DNA of 64,000 nt from Polytrichum commune. Taxonomy: Eukaryota; Streptophyta; Polytrichopsida; Polytrichales; Polytrichaceae. A program made the position numbers and the translations under genes. Location of the stretch: contig OX485804.1 of NCBI GenBank assembly GCA_950295325.1, positions 67,248,033 to 67,312,032 of the forward strand, read 5' to 3'. Each line of letters begins with the position of its first letter. Within the stretch, counting starts at the first letter, position 1. The notes beneath the pieces were generated by a model, which saw only the letters and a program-made list of their open reading frames with translations, made no database searches and had not been told where the DNA came from. Below, in pieces: positions 48,241 to 59,031 of the stretch.

Positions 48241-49361
48241 ATTCCTTGATCTGTTTCTTGGCCTCCTGCAGCTCCAGAGGACTCAACCTATAGATCGGCC
48301 TAAATGGCGGCTTGCCATCTAGTTCCAAAAGAATAGTATGGGCCATTTCCCGCTCTGGAGGTAACCCTGTAGGTATGGGCTGAAAAACATCAGCATATTC
48401 CTCCAACACGGTGGCATAAGGTGCGGCCACTGTGTCCTCTACATCGTCTCCAACCGCAGTCAACTGAACTAGGAACGACGTTGCTCCCTTTCGAATTGAC
48501 CGTTTGAATTGCATGGCAGTGAGTCTATGGGGATTTGGACTCTGACATTGCACTGGGTTCACATGCACTGTCATTTTACGGCGGCCCTTATAAAACACGC
48601 AACATTTAGATTCAAAATCCAAGCGTGCCTTGTGTTGCACTAGCCAGTCGTTGCCCAATATCAAATCAATGCCTTCACTTAATTTTTGCCACCAGACAAG
48701 TAATTTGGTTTTGATATTGCTGTATTTTAACGTGGACTTTAATGTGCCCATCCGTGGGGACTTCATCACCATTGCCTAATACCAGTGTGTTACTGCATTT
48801 TTTTACTTTTAACCCGAAAGTTTTAGCAAAACTAGAACTCACAAAGCAATGTGATGCGGCACTATCCATTAATACAGATGCATCCTGATGAGCTACTTGC
48901 CCTGAGAAACTCATCATCAGTTGAGAAGATAGAGTGAGCTGACTCAAAACACGTGGTCTAGGTTCATCCAAATAAACATGCCACTGTACTGAGTTTGATT
49001 CAAATTGATGGATCAACTTAAATCTTGGTAGAGTTCTCTTAAACCTTTTTGCTTTATGTTTGTCAACAATAAAACAAGCACCGGTCTCATAGGACGCTCC
49101 CTCTTTACCGTGTAAATAAGATCTCAAGAAACTTTGCAAATCATCCACTAATGGTATAATCAATGAGAACGCTCCATAAACTTTGGAGTTCACATCTAAC
49201 ACATCACGGAGTGGGAGTAACAAAGTTGGCAAAATGATATCTTTATTCAAAATATCAGACACGATTACATTAAATTGCTTATTGACTAAGCCTTTAATCA
49301 CTTCGAAAGCATCACTAGACAAATCAAAAACACCCTCCGAAACTTGAAGAGGTCCTGACAC
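48241..49361 (-). pseudogene. Protease and pol N-terminal region (chromovirus)
   Basis: VLMDSAASHCFVSSSF (catalytic Asp codon at 48864-48866) is the aspartic protease active site, with DSA in place of the commoner DSG. LILGNDWLVQHKA then marks the end of the protease. A frame change lies near 48690. About 150 residues before the active site (49360-48890) do not resemble the usual gag-PR linker and I cannot assign them. Downstream, KPPFRPIYRLSPLELQEAKK begins the RT. Confidence 0.85.
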
Positions 49362-49438
49362 TAGCCCACTGCCTAAGTGTCAGATTTGTGAAAAGGCTTC
49401 TTGCCTTTCTTTGCAGGTTGCTGCTCAACACTCTTCTT

Positions 49439-50476
49439 GCCATCAGGACAATCTCTAGCCAAGTGTCCTTACTTGTGACATTGAAAACAAAGACCATCCT
49501 GTTTGTCAGTGCTTCTTGCAGAAGGGGCCTCCCCTTTACCTTGCTTACTCTTCTTGTAAAAGGCGGAAGAGCGGCCTTCAGAGCGGCGAGACTTGTTGTC
49601 TCTAATCGGCCATGTGTGGCCATTGGTCTTGGCAACTGGTGCATCAGAATGAGACTTATCATTGTCCCGTCCTATTGCATCTTGTGTGTATGTAGCGTCT
49701 ATAGTCACTGCATAGTTGATGAGACGCTTAATATCTTCTCATGGCCCACCATCACCACGGGGATCCACCAGGATTTTTTTTCCGTATTTCCTCCTTGAGA
49801 CCAGACACAAATCGTTCAATCTTATCTACCCGGGAGATAGGTGATTTGGTGATATGAGAACATAATTGCTGGAATTCATTTGCGTACTCTTCAACAAAAC
49901 CTTTCTGTCTCAGAGTGCGGAGCTTGTTTCTGGCAACTAACTCTTGATTTACACTGCCATAAGCAGTGAGAAGAGCATCATAAAAGTTGTCCCATAACTG
50001 CGGATCTTTATTCTCCGACACAAGCTCCAACGCAAGAATGTCCCAATGTTGGGCCACATTGGTTTCCAAGTACGTAGATGCAATTGTAACCCACTCCAAG
50101 GTAGGGATTTGGCGTGCTGTTAGGAACTTTTTCATCTGATTATGTCTTTGAATCGTTCCGGTTTTCCAGCAGCAGTGGTGGACTTAGAACGGTCTGTATC
50201 ATTATGCTTTTGCAACACCTTAATCTGACATTCTAGCGTATCCAAACGACTGTCATGCTTATTAAGTAGTGAAAGCGTAAGATCCCCCTGTGCTTCAATG
50301 CGCTGAAACTGACTATGGTCATCTATTAATTTCCCGTGATAATATTCCTGAATTGTCTGGGCAACCAAGTTACGCAGACCCTCATCACTGGGATGAGAGG
50401 AAGTCACAACAGGGGAAACATGAGGAAGGCTACCCTCCGTAGATGGACCGGATGTATCAATGTCATCGGTGGCCAT
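49439..50476 (-). pseudogene. Gag with zinc knuckle (chromovirus)
   Basis: Starts at the ATG at 50474-50476 (MATDDIDTSG). A coiled-coil-like stretch precedes KPERF. After a frameshift near 50132 the capsid-like gag core reads W.NFYDALLTAYGSVNQE, NKLRTLRQKGFVEEYANEF and FVSGLKEEIR. The CCHC knuckle CFQCHK-stop-GHLARDC is at 49448-49489, with all four metal ligands kept but a TAA in the middle. At least two frameshifts and two stops prevent a full Gag. Confidence 0.88.
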
Positions 50477-50969
50477 TGAAAATAAATAACACAAACACAC
50501 AAAAATACACTGCCCAAAATTCCAGAAGAAAACATAAAGTTTACAAGCAAAAATCCAAAAATTCCAGCAGAAACCGGTTGGACCGGTTACCGGAATCGTC
50601 AGAAAAAAATACACAGAAAGTGACCGGTTCGGCCGGTCGTCGCACGCGGCTGACCTGAACAGTCGGTCACGGCTACTCGTTCGCACCTCCCCCCTTAGCA
50701 ATCTGCCTGCAACTCTTTACACGAATCTCTGTCGCTCCTGGTGCTTCTGGCGTTCCTGGAAATCGAGTCACGGGCTGCGTGCGTGCGTGCGCGGCCGTAT
50801 GAGTACGCGTATGCGGTTGCGTACGTACGTACATACCTATACACATCAAAAACCAAAACAGGAAAATGCTACACCAATCCCTTCTTTTCCCAGCCCAAAA
50901 TTACCACAACATAAATTACACAGCGGAAGAATTAGTAAACCCAAATGTAAACAAGGTACAAGAGCTTTT

Positions 50970-50981
50970 GCTCTGATACCA
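50970..50981 (-). promoter_or_regulatory. Primer-binding site (initiator tRNA-Met type)
   Basis: TGGTATCAGAGC on the - strand, one base inside the 5' LTR, matches the complement of the 3' end of plant initiator tRNA-Met, the usual primer of chromoviruses. Confidence 0.95.
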
Positions 50982-50982
50982 A

Positions 50983-51331
50983 TGTCACATATCTCAAAAA
51001 TTATGAGATTCAAGAGGCATGTTCCACCCAACCTTAGAGCTTATATATTAGATACTACTATGAGTTGAGGCCACCTCCAACTAGTAGTTAAGTATATGCT
51101 AGTGAGCTCTCCCTCCATGCCTTTAGGATAACTCTAAGTGCACTTAACTAATGGTCGTTACTTACGAGGTAGAACCAAGTGTAAAACCATAGCTTCAACT
51201 AGTTAACTCCCTTTACCTTTAGGACTGCTAGAGCACTCAGGGTAGCGCCTCTAGTCTTCTAGTAAAGGAGTCCTAGTTGAATGAGAGGTTGTAAATAAAT
51301 AATAAACAATAAATATGTAATACACGTTACA
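50983..51331 (-). repeat. 5' LTR of the chromovirus (349 bp)
   Basis: Same length as the LTR at 42319-42667 and about 98% identical by eye. It would carry the element's promoter; no obvious TATA box was confirmed. The sequence TACACGTTACA meets the AATAT duplication at 51332. Confidence 0.95.
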
Positions 51332-51336
51332 AATAT

Positions 51337-51650
51337 ATTCGATATGCCTATATTATGGCCTCTTCTTTGTACAAAATGGAAGAGGAAACTCATGTTGTAG
51401 TTGGTGCAAATGAGGAGATCCATAAGATCCACTTCTTGGTTTGTACACACATAGATGGCAAGAAGTGTCAGCTCCAAAGATAGATGGTTCGTGGAAACAC
51501 GTTGGTTGTGGGACGGCAAACACCAACATAATTGGAGTATGCAAAATAGGGGAGTTTGTTGTGTCCTAGGAGTGTATGCACATGAAGAATGAAGTTCTTC
51601 ACTAGCATCCTTTGGCAAGACTTTGTGGATTGAATTTGCACCATGACCAA
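51337..51650 (-). pseudogene. Methyltransferase-like pseudogene, 5' part
   Basis: On the - strand the frame PTCFHEPSIFGADTSCHL, CVYKPRSGSYGSPHLHQL and EFPLPFCTKKRP runs up to the chromovirus. YRHIEY follows one stop. On the other side of the element FPRNGVDMMDNEEEV continues at 42310 on the same strand, with a frame change at the junction. Together with the degenerate domain at 40828-42313 this suggests one decayed gene split by the retrotransposon. I cannot assign a domain to this N-terminal part. Confidence 0.35.
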
Positions 51651-54600
51651 ATAATCAACAGAACCAAAAACTGGTAGGTGGGGTTAAAGGATCCCTTTGA
51701 TGGACATAGTGATGTACACAACTATCTTACAATGCACGTAAAGAAATTGAGATTTGATGAAAACACAGGAAGGAGACAAAGGTTAAAAACACTTCTTGAA
51801 TCAAGATTCAAAACCCATGTTATAATTAGCAACTCAACAAGTTCCAATTGCAATCTCCAAAAAGGCATGCATGAGCGAAGGTTTGAGGCAGCAAGGTGGG
51901 CAATGTGGTACTAGATGATGGGGCACTGAGTCAAATAATAAACACTAAAAAAAAATTTGTCCACAATGGACAAGCAAAAACCATTCAGTTAACAACCAAA
52001 GTGCTTTAATGAATTTTCTTGTCATGAGTCACAATGGATGGCTGTACTGAACTAGTTTTCTTCTAGTGATAAGGCACCCATGGAGAAGGAGATATGACAT
52101 CTCTCACAACTAACTTCCTTCAATGCGACATAGGAGATCATTGGCAATCTCTTGGATGTGACGAACTTGCAAAATATGATAATAATGATATACATATTTG
52201 TATAGCCAGCTTGATCGGCAAGATGGTGTGTCATCTGAGAGTCGAGATGATTTTTGGCAACAAATCATGGGTTTTTTTTGTTTTAAATTTAAATTTAAAA
52301 ATCACATTCACTTTGTGATGCCAATTCTTTTGCTGTTTAAAAATTTGTTGTTGCTTCAAACATTGAAGATTGTGTTTCATCAATATGTGCTATGCAAGAT
52401 GACATGTGAAAAAAGAAAAATCAAAACTTCACTATATAAGGGAAATAATGAGGTTACATATGTATGCAAAATATATTGTTGAATCAAATTATGAGCCTCA
52501 TCATGTCCAGGATGGAGAGTAGCACAGATGCAACCTAACATGCTTGCCATAGGTTAGTATAGCTCACGTGAGTCATGACTCAATGTACAATACAATTTTA
52601 AATCCTATATTATGTCAATTCAAAACAAATTGAAAATAACAAACGTTTCATTCATTTATAAGAACTATCCATGAGTAATTTGTTAACTTTGGAGAATCTT
52701 CTTTGTATTGTGTGATTGTTTAAGTCCATTGTAAATTTTCTTAGATTAAAGTCAAGTCTTTGATTCTTATGGCATCCAAGGGTGAGAGGGCATTGTTGCA
52801 TACGAATGTACCTCTCACCTTTATAGATCCATATGCAACCGTGTTAAGAACATGTCTGTATACATCTTGTATATGTTCTGGGGAATGTATTTCAAATGTT
52901 TCACCTCACTAGAAGCTCATTCGGGATCATTGAAGCTATTTTCAATGTATATAATTATATTCAGGTTAATAATATCTAACATGTATATCAGGACATCTTC
53001 ATCAGATTAATGAGAGGGACATTCATATACAGTAATCTCCATTTGCCATGTCAAAGTAGCCCAAAAGTTAAACATCTTAGGCTGTGAGAGGTTTCTGTCA
53101 ATGCATGGCTGCTTTGAAAGTTCACATGATAGCTCCATGGAAAAAGGGCCATGGATGCAATGAGGTCACCAACTTATGCACTTCATAAGTCACCGTATAA
53201 GCCTGAATATGACCAATCTGACTAAAGAAGCCCCCAAGCTGGAATATCAAAACCTGGTTCAAGTCTACACAACTAAATATAGAGGTGAAAATCATCGACT
53301 CATTCCAAAACATGAGCTTTGACAATTTGTAAGTGAAAATCATGAATCCGTGTACTGTATCATTCTGCTTTTAACCTACTACTGTAGTCAATGCTTATTT
53401 TGAGGGTTCGGCAGTGGATATGGGTGGACTTTGTTAAGGTTATTTAAAATCATAAAGGACGATGATACCATTCTTTGTAATATCATCATGATCCGTCTGC
53501 CTTACATTGTGAAATTGTGTACTTTCATTATCCTTTTCATGTCCTTTATGTACTTTGTTAGTTGACTATTGAAGAATATACTGTGGAAAGAATGAGGAAT
53601 TTGTCAATGATGAAGATCCATCATTTCTCATTTTCTAGGGATGGGGCTAGAGCTCATGTCATTTGGGTGGGCCCCAGCTAGCTGAGTCATGACCCCATCA
53701 TGGGGGGGAGGGGGTCTCAGGGTCGGGGCCTGTGATCCAACACCCCGGGCAGTCCTGCCAACCTTTTTTTTAGATTTTTTTTTTGATCCCAACTGACAAT
53801 GTTTGCCCGCCCCGTCCAATTCTACAAAAAATTCACCCTTGTATTCTTGAAGGCCGTTTGCCCACAAATCCCATATTGAGTGCACTTCACCTTGAAGGCC
53901 CAAATCTCTCTCTCTCTCTCTCTTGATCAATGCCATGATATTAAACACTTTTTGATTATAAACTTTCACATTAGTCAACTAAAAATTGTCTTCTTTATAA
54001 ATAGATGATAATACACTCAAGAGATCCTACATATACATACATGGAAAACGGTCATACTTTTCATTCTAGATATGTAACAATGATGTAGATGAATGGTGCA
54101 AAGTAACCATGATTACAGCTGTGAACCACGTCTGTAACCCATGCTAAAAAATAGAGTTTGGAAAAACTTACCGTAGGTAGGAACTCCAATATAAACCCCT
54201 AACCCTAAAAGAAGCCTCCTTTTTTTTTACCATTCATGCAAGCATAAGGTGCGGTGACTTTGTGCATACTCACTAGAATAGTAGATACGTGTGGAAAGTG
54301 AGAAACTAGGACGAATCACCAAGAGGAGTATTCTACTTGGAGTAACCTAGTCATGGCCAAGAATCAGGTTTGAACACCCATATGTCATTTTGCAATGAGT
54401 GTTATAATTTGAAATATTGCAATGCATTTGATGTTGTTTATATGTGTGCGACATGGATAACAACTGGGTCCTATTGTTATTTACGTCATGTACAAAACTA
54501 ATCCTCAAATGTCTGTTGGTGGGTTGCATGGGCACAAGTGAGGCATGCCCTTTACACTCTCAATACGAGGATGTATTGTGATTATGACATTTTAAGCATA

Positions 54601-55032
54601 TCTATTGGTTGATGTTACTAGCAACATTTCCTTTGTAAATACTCCATACATGTGGTGGATTAGATATGTGTACTTTGTGGTGAAGCAAGAAGATAAGTGA
54701 TTAAACCTCAAAGGTATGGGACAATCAAACTTAAACATTTGTTGTTGGATACCATTTTATAGCAAAAACCCTAAGTAAGGTACATAGTCTTGCAAAGCAA
54801 AGTAGGTTACAACACAAAATGTTCAGGTTATACAACACATAAATAAGCATGATTGCAAACAACTATACTATGCAAAATGCTATTGTGTTACCAAGTAGGA
54901 AGATGCAAAGAAAATAGAAAGAGTCTTGTGGAAATTCCCACCCACCCACCCTTGTATTGCAATGAAGAAGTTGTTGAAGGAGTTGGCCTCTGAAAAGAGG
55001 AAGTTCAAACTTTGTAATTTTTTTGAAAAGTC

Positions 55033-55080
<48 letters not shown>

Positions 55081-55653
55081 TTGAAAAGGTTTTTTGTCAT
55101 TCTAAAATGAAACCTATGCTTGTGTTCTATTTTTAGTTTTTTGAGTTTGTGATATTTTAATCATGCTTAATAAGTTCAAACATGTATGGACACTTGTGTA
55201 AGTAGAAGGCATTACCTAAACTATTATAAAAAAAAAGTAGCACACAAATATAAGTTTCATTTTAGAATGACAAAAGATCCTTTCAAATGGTAAGTCACAT
55301 ACATTATAACCTCAATGATGTTGAGATGTTGACTAAAGTGCACACAAACGACACTTGCCATTAGTATGCTCAAGAATATCTTCCTCTTGCATACTAAAAT
55401 ATAAACACATGACACTTGTCATTAGTAAGCTCAAAAACATCTTCCCCTCGCGTACACAAGACTATCATCGAACATATCCCAGTGTGCTACTCTAAATGCT
55501 ACAATGAAGATATTTTTTCACTTGAAGAAGTTACTTATGTTGATGAATGAGATCATATTGACAATTAGTAGGCCCAACACTTTGAGATCTCTAGGTATCT
55601 AGTTTTGGCCCTTTGCAAATAGTGTACGTGACACCAAAAACCATAAATATTGT
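51651..55653. other. Intergenic; (CT)n tracts, GC-rich patch at 53640-53770
   Basis: CT dinucleotide arrays lie at 53905-53923 and 55035-55075. A GC-rich, G-run-containing patch at 53640-53770 gives an open frame on the - strand but no domain. Nothing else is recognised. Confidence 0.45.
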
Positions 55654-55865
55654 AGTGTCCGGGGAGATTTTTGGGCATAACAAGTCAAAGTCCTAGTGTT
55701 TCCAAGTCCAACCAATTACATGTTGTGATTTTTTGGTTGTCATGATTAATTTGAGGTATATTATATAGGTTCCTCAAAATGGATCGGTGCTTTTCCTAAC
55801 GTCTTGAACTTCAACCAGTTATTTCTCAGACTCAACAGGTTCATCTGTAACTACTGGTCAGTTCC
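55654..55865 (-). repeat. AACCGGTT-rich dispersed repeat, reverse copy 2
   Basis: Starts AGTGTCCGGGGAGATTTTTG and runs to CTACTGGTCAGTTCC, where a second copy begins directly. It has GGGCATAACAAGTC and CTAGTGTTTCCAAGTCCAAC in common with 25549-25768. Confidence 0.7.
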
Positions 55866-56009
55866 AGTGTCCAGGGAGATTTTTGAGCATAATCGGTCAA
55901 GATCCTGGTGATAATCTTCCTATAAGTTCCTCTAAAATGATTGGTAATTTTCTTTAAATCTCAAACTTGAACCGGTTGTTTCTCAAGCTCAACCGGTCGT
56001 CTGTAACTA
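55866..56009 (-). repeat. AACCGGTT-rich dispersed repeat, truncated reverse copy 3
   Basis: A head-to-tail neighbour of the preceding copy, starting AGTGTCCAGGGAGATTTTTG. It has lost part of the middle and its end, stopping at GTAACTA where the MITE at 56010 begins. AACCGGTTGTTTCTC and CTCAACCGGTCG keep the palindromic words. Confidence 0.65.
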
Positions 56010-56123
56010 CACTATCTTGTCTAATTAGTGTGAGTTACCATTCGAAGTCATTTGTTGCTATAATTTTTTACGGACATTATCATTTTTACCGATGGTAACC
56101 CACACTAATTAGACAAAACAGTG
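56010..56123. mobile_element. 114-bp MITE with 32-bp inverted ends
   Basis: The left end (56010-56041) contains TTGTCTAATTAGTGTGAGTT and the right end (56092-56123) contains AACCCACACTAATTAGACAA; the arms match at about 29 of 32 positions. Related sequence lies at 7991-8090 and, more weakly, at 8134-8307 and 10870-10920. There is no coding capacity. It abuts the truncated repeat copy directly. Confidence 0.8.
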
Positions 56124-56574
56124 GCGGCTCTCCCTGTTCAGTGCAGCACGTCTTTTGTTGCTGAAATGGGTCAAATCTCATGACCACAGTGAAGAGGTAT
56201 CAATGTATTGAAAGTTACTCACAATTTCTCATTCTAGGTAGACAAAGAGGATCCATCCAACTAAATACTGACACCATCAAGCTCCAAGAAACTTTATTCA
56301 TCCCAACTACACTTGCCCACCAAATCTCAGCAGTCCAAAGTTTTAAAATTGATTCTCCTAGTTTTAGAAACCCTAAGCAGATTGATATGTTAATGCTAAT
56401 TCCAATGTTGTAAGAAAAAAAATTTAGGACTATATTCCAACTTGATACACCAGATAGATCTATGATGCAACTAATAGATATATTCAGGATGTCAAGTTAC
56501 AGTCATTCAGTTAGAATGCTATTGCTTCTTATGCACACTGAGGCACTGGTACTGTCAATGGCCCAAAGGGCATG
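56124..56574. other. Intergenic / 3' flank of the dioxygenase gene
   Basis: Lies downstream of the - strand dioxygenase and probably includes its 3' UTR. No other feature is seen. Confidence 0.4.
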
Positions 56575-59031
56575 TCAAGTACTAAATTGTATTTGCTGCT
56601 CATGGTGTTGGATCTCAAAGTGCTCGAGTGTGTTGAGCAGTTGGCCACGCTTTACTGCTAAGTACTCCTCAATCGTGAACGTTCTGTAGAGCTTCTTGTC
56701 ATTTCTGACAAGATCCGGGATTGGGGCGACCTTTGCTTCTTTGCTTGGTGCAAAGAAGTAGGCCAATGAAATTCGCGACTGGCTGCGGTTCACCACTGCT
56801 TGGTGTGGAACACTCTTGTACAAACCATTTGTGAGCACCTGAGTTCACCGCATTTGGAAAGGAATATGAGGACTTGGCACTTGTTTCAAAAACATATATA
56901 TATATATATGGTGTAATATCTATCGCACAGAGAGGTACATTTCCAAAGTTATAATCAGCTCGAACATTGATTTTTTTTGCCATTCTTATAATTTTGTCTT
57001 TCATTGGTTTCGTTGATCACCTATACAATTCACTATATTCGTTAATTTTGGGACTTTTTCGGCATTTTGAGACAATTACAAATATAAGAGCATGGATAAA
57101 ATCACACAGATATTGGAGAATGTTGTAAGATGCAAATACTTTGAAGCGGGTGTTCATGTCAAGGACCCAATTAAGAACTCATATCAAGATGGTTTAGGTA
57201 GGACGACCCAAACATTAGACCATGTTGTTATGGTCCATATATTAATTTGAGACAAGAGAAAGTCTCAAATTAACGAATATAGTGATACATGTGTTTTCTC
57301 ATTTGTCTTGGGGTTGTCTGGTTTGACCGTGTGCTCTTAAGATGTTTATTTTGACTGCTATGGTCTTGTATATTTTTTGGCGATGAAATAAAGTTAATCA
57401 AATTTGTAAGTAAATGAAAAAAAGGAAAAGGAAAATAATTGATGTCTTTCGAGGTGACTCTTACTTGTAATGTGTCACCAAGGTTAATAGCCAGGGCATC
57501 CTTTTGAGGTTTGACAGCTATCCACTTGCCATTTTTCACCACTTGCAATCCTCCAATGTCTCCTTGATGTAACACCGTCAACAAGTTGAAGTCTGTGTGA
57601 GCTGACATTCCTAGAGACTTGTGGGGTTGAGGGCAAGGTGGATAATGGTTCCATCGTAAGAGACTAGAGTTGTTGTTTAGATAAGGAGCAAAGAGATCGG
57701 CGTCCACTTCCAAGCCCTCGATGATGATATCCATCAAATTCTTGGCCAAGTTTGCCACCATCGCATCGTATTCCCTGTACGAGTCACTGCAAGCATCCAC
57801 ATTCACAAATATTCAATACGTCATATAAAAATTACTTCGAGGAACTCATCATGATGCATTGCAAAACGATCACATACTTTGAACTCAATAATGAATAAGT
57901 CACAATAAACAACTTATTATCCAAAATATACATGGAGAAAATGCTTGTCCAGTATGAATGATGCACATGCGAACACTGTTTGCATTGGCAACACATACAC
58001 ATGGCATTTAGCACAAACTTTGGAAAGCACTGGGGTTGAACCACCACTATGGGTTGTTTGTTATTTTCAGAAATGACATAATTTACATGCAACATTGACA
58101 TTTTCACAACAACTAGAGATGTCTTTTACATCTAACACTGATTTGATTTCCACAACGTTTATCATACAATCCATCAATAGAATCACATGTACACAACTTC
58201 ATTCTAATATCCAGAATTCATGAGCAAGTCCATTTTCACTGAAAGCATTTGGTTAACCCACACACAATGACAAGAGAGAAATCAGCATGTTGTGGGCCAT
58301 GTGTCAAGTGTGCCTGGAGCATATTATTGTACTGACCCGAAATCCTTATTTCCGCCATCAGGCCATAGCACCTGAGCAAATTTGTCGACTGTGGAGTCAT
58401 TGACAAGATAAAAGCCCTCCGACCATGGCTGGCTGTCGGTCGGCTTCACAGCCGCATGGCCATACCCTGTGATGTCTCCTGCAGATTCTCTGCGCACCTT
58501 GAGCTTCTCCTCCTTGGGAAGGGAGAAGAAGCGCCGGGCCTGCTTCTGCACTCGGTCCAGGAGCTCGGCTGGGACGCCATGGTTCACAACATGGAAGAAA
58601 CCCCAGTCCCGGCACGCGTCTCGGACTTGAGACACGACGTGCTTCCTTGCCTCCCCACGACCTTCCGCACTCGCATCGTTCGTTGCGGCCTGCAGTCGCG
58701 CCAAATCGACCGTGGGAATCTCGAGGGTCGTGAAATCGTCGTGGCTCACGGTCGGCCGCTGCTGGATTGGCCACACAAACGCATAAGGAACAGCTACCGA
58801 TGATCTGCATGTACTCAAGCTCGACGTCTTTGCAGCAGGTTGATCGGCCCCGGGTTCCATTGCATGCCCGATAGTACTAGCGATCACGACAGGGATACTA
58901 CTGGGTTGGGGGCTAAGTGGGAAGCTGGCCGGAGACGAAAGCCCGACACCCATCAACGAAGCTACGTATGAGCGGGGCGTAGCTATCTGCAAGTCAGGCT
59001 GTGCATTAATAATCTTGTCTGTCGGTGACAT
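56575..59031 (-). CDS. 2-oxoglutarate/Fe(II)-dependent dioxygenase (3 exons, 426 aa)
   Basis: Exons on the - strand: 59031-58337, 57786-57465, 56838-56575; donors GTCAGT and GTAAGA, acceptors GCAG and TCAG. The family couples oxidative decarboxylation of 2-oxoglutarate to hydroxylation or desaturation of a small molecule in the cytosol. The N-terminal DIOX_N region starts near residue 103 (LEIPTVDLARLQ, WGFFHVVNHGVP). In the C-terminal domain WNHYPPCPQPHKSLG precedes the iron ligands H295 and D297 (AHTDFNLLTVLHQ) and H351 (SVPHQAVVN), with 2-oxoglutarate bound by R361 and S363 (RISLAYF). H-to-H spacing is normal. The first 100 residues are Ser/Pro/Ala-rich and longer than usual; they could be a plastid-targeting extension or an over-long start, since an in-frame ATG (MEPGADQP) lies downstream. 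The sequence belongs to the plant DOXC group; the substrate is unknown. Confidence 0.92.

Larger units (their letters stand above)
42319..51331 (-). mobile_element. Ty3/gypsy chromovirus, complete but inactive
   Basis: A 9013-bp element in reverse orientation with two 349-bp LTRs, a 5-bp TSD (AATAT), a primer-binding site, a polypurine tract and all pol domains in the order gag, PR, RT, RNase H, IN, chromodomain. About 2.5 kb of its length is two later insertions (43108-44080 and 45248-46797). The LTRs differ at roughly seven of 349 positions by eye, mostly C/T changes, so the insertion is fairly young although the coding region holds many stops and frameshifts. The integrase followed by a C-terminal chromodomain places it among plant chromoviruses. 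It cannot move by itself. Confidence 0.95.
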
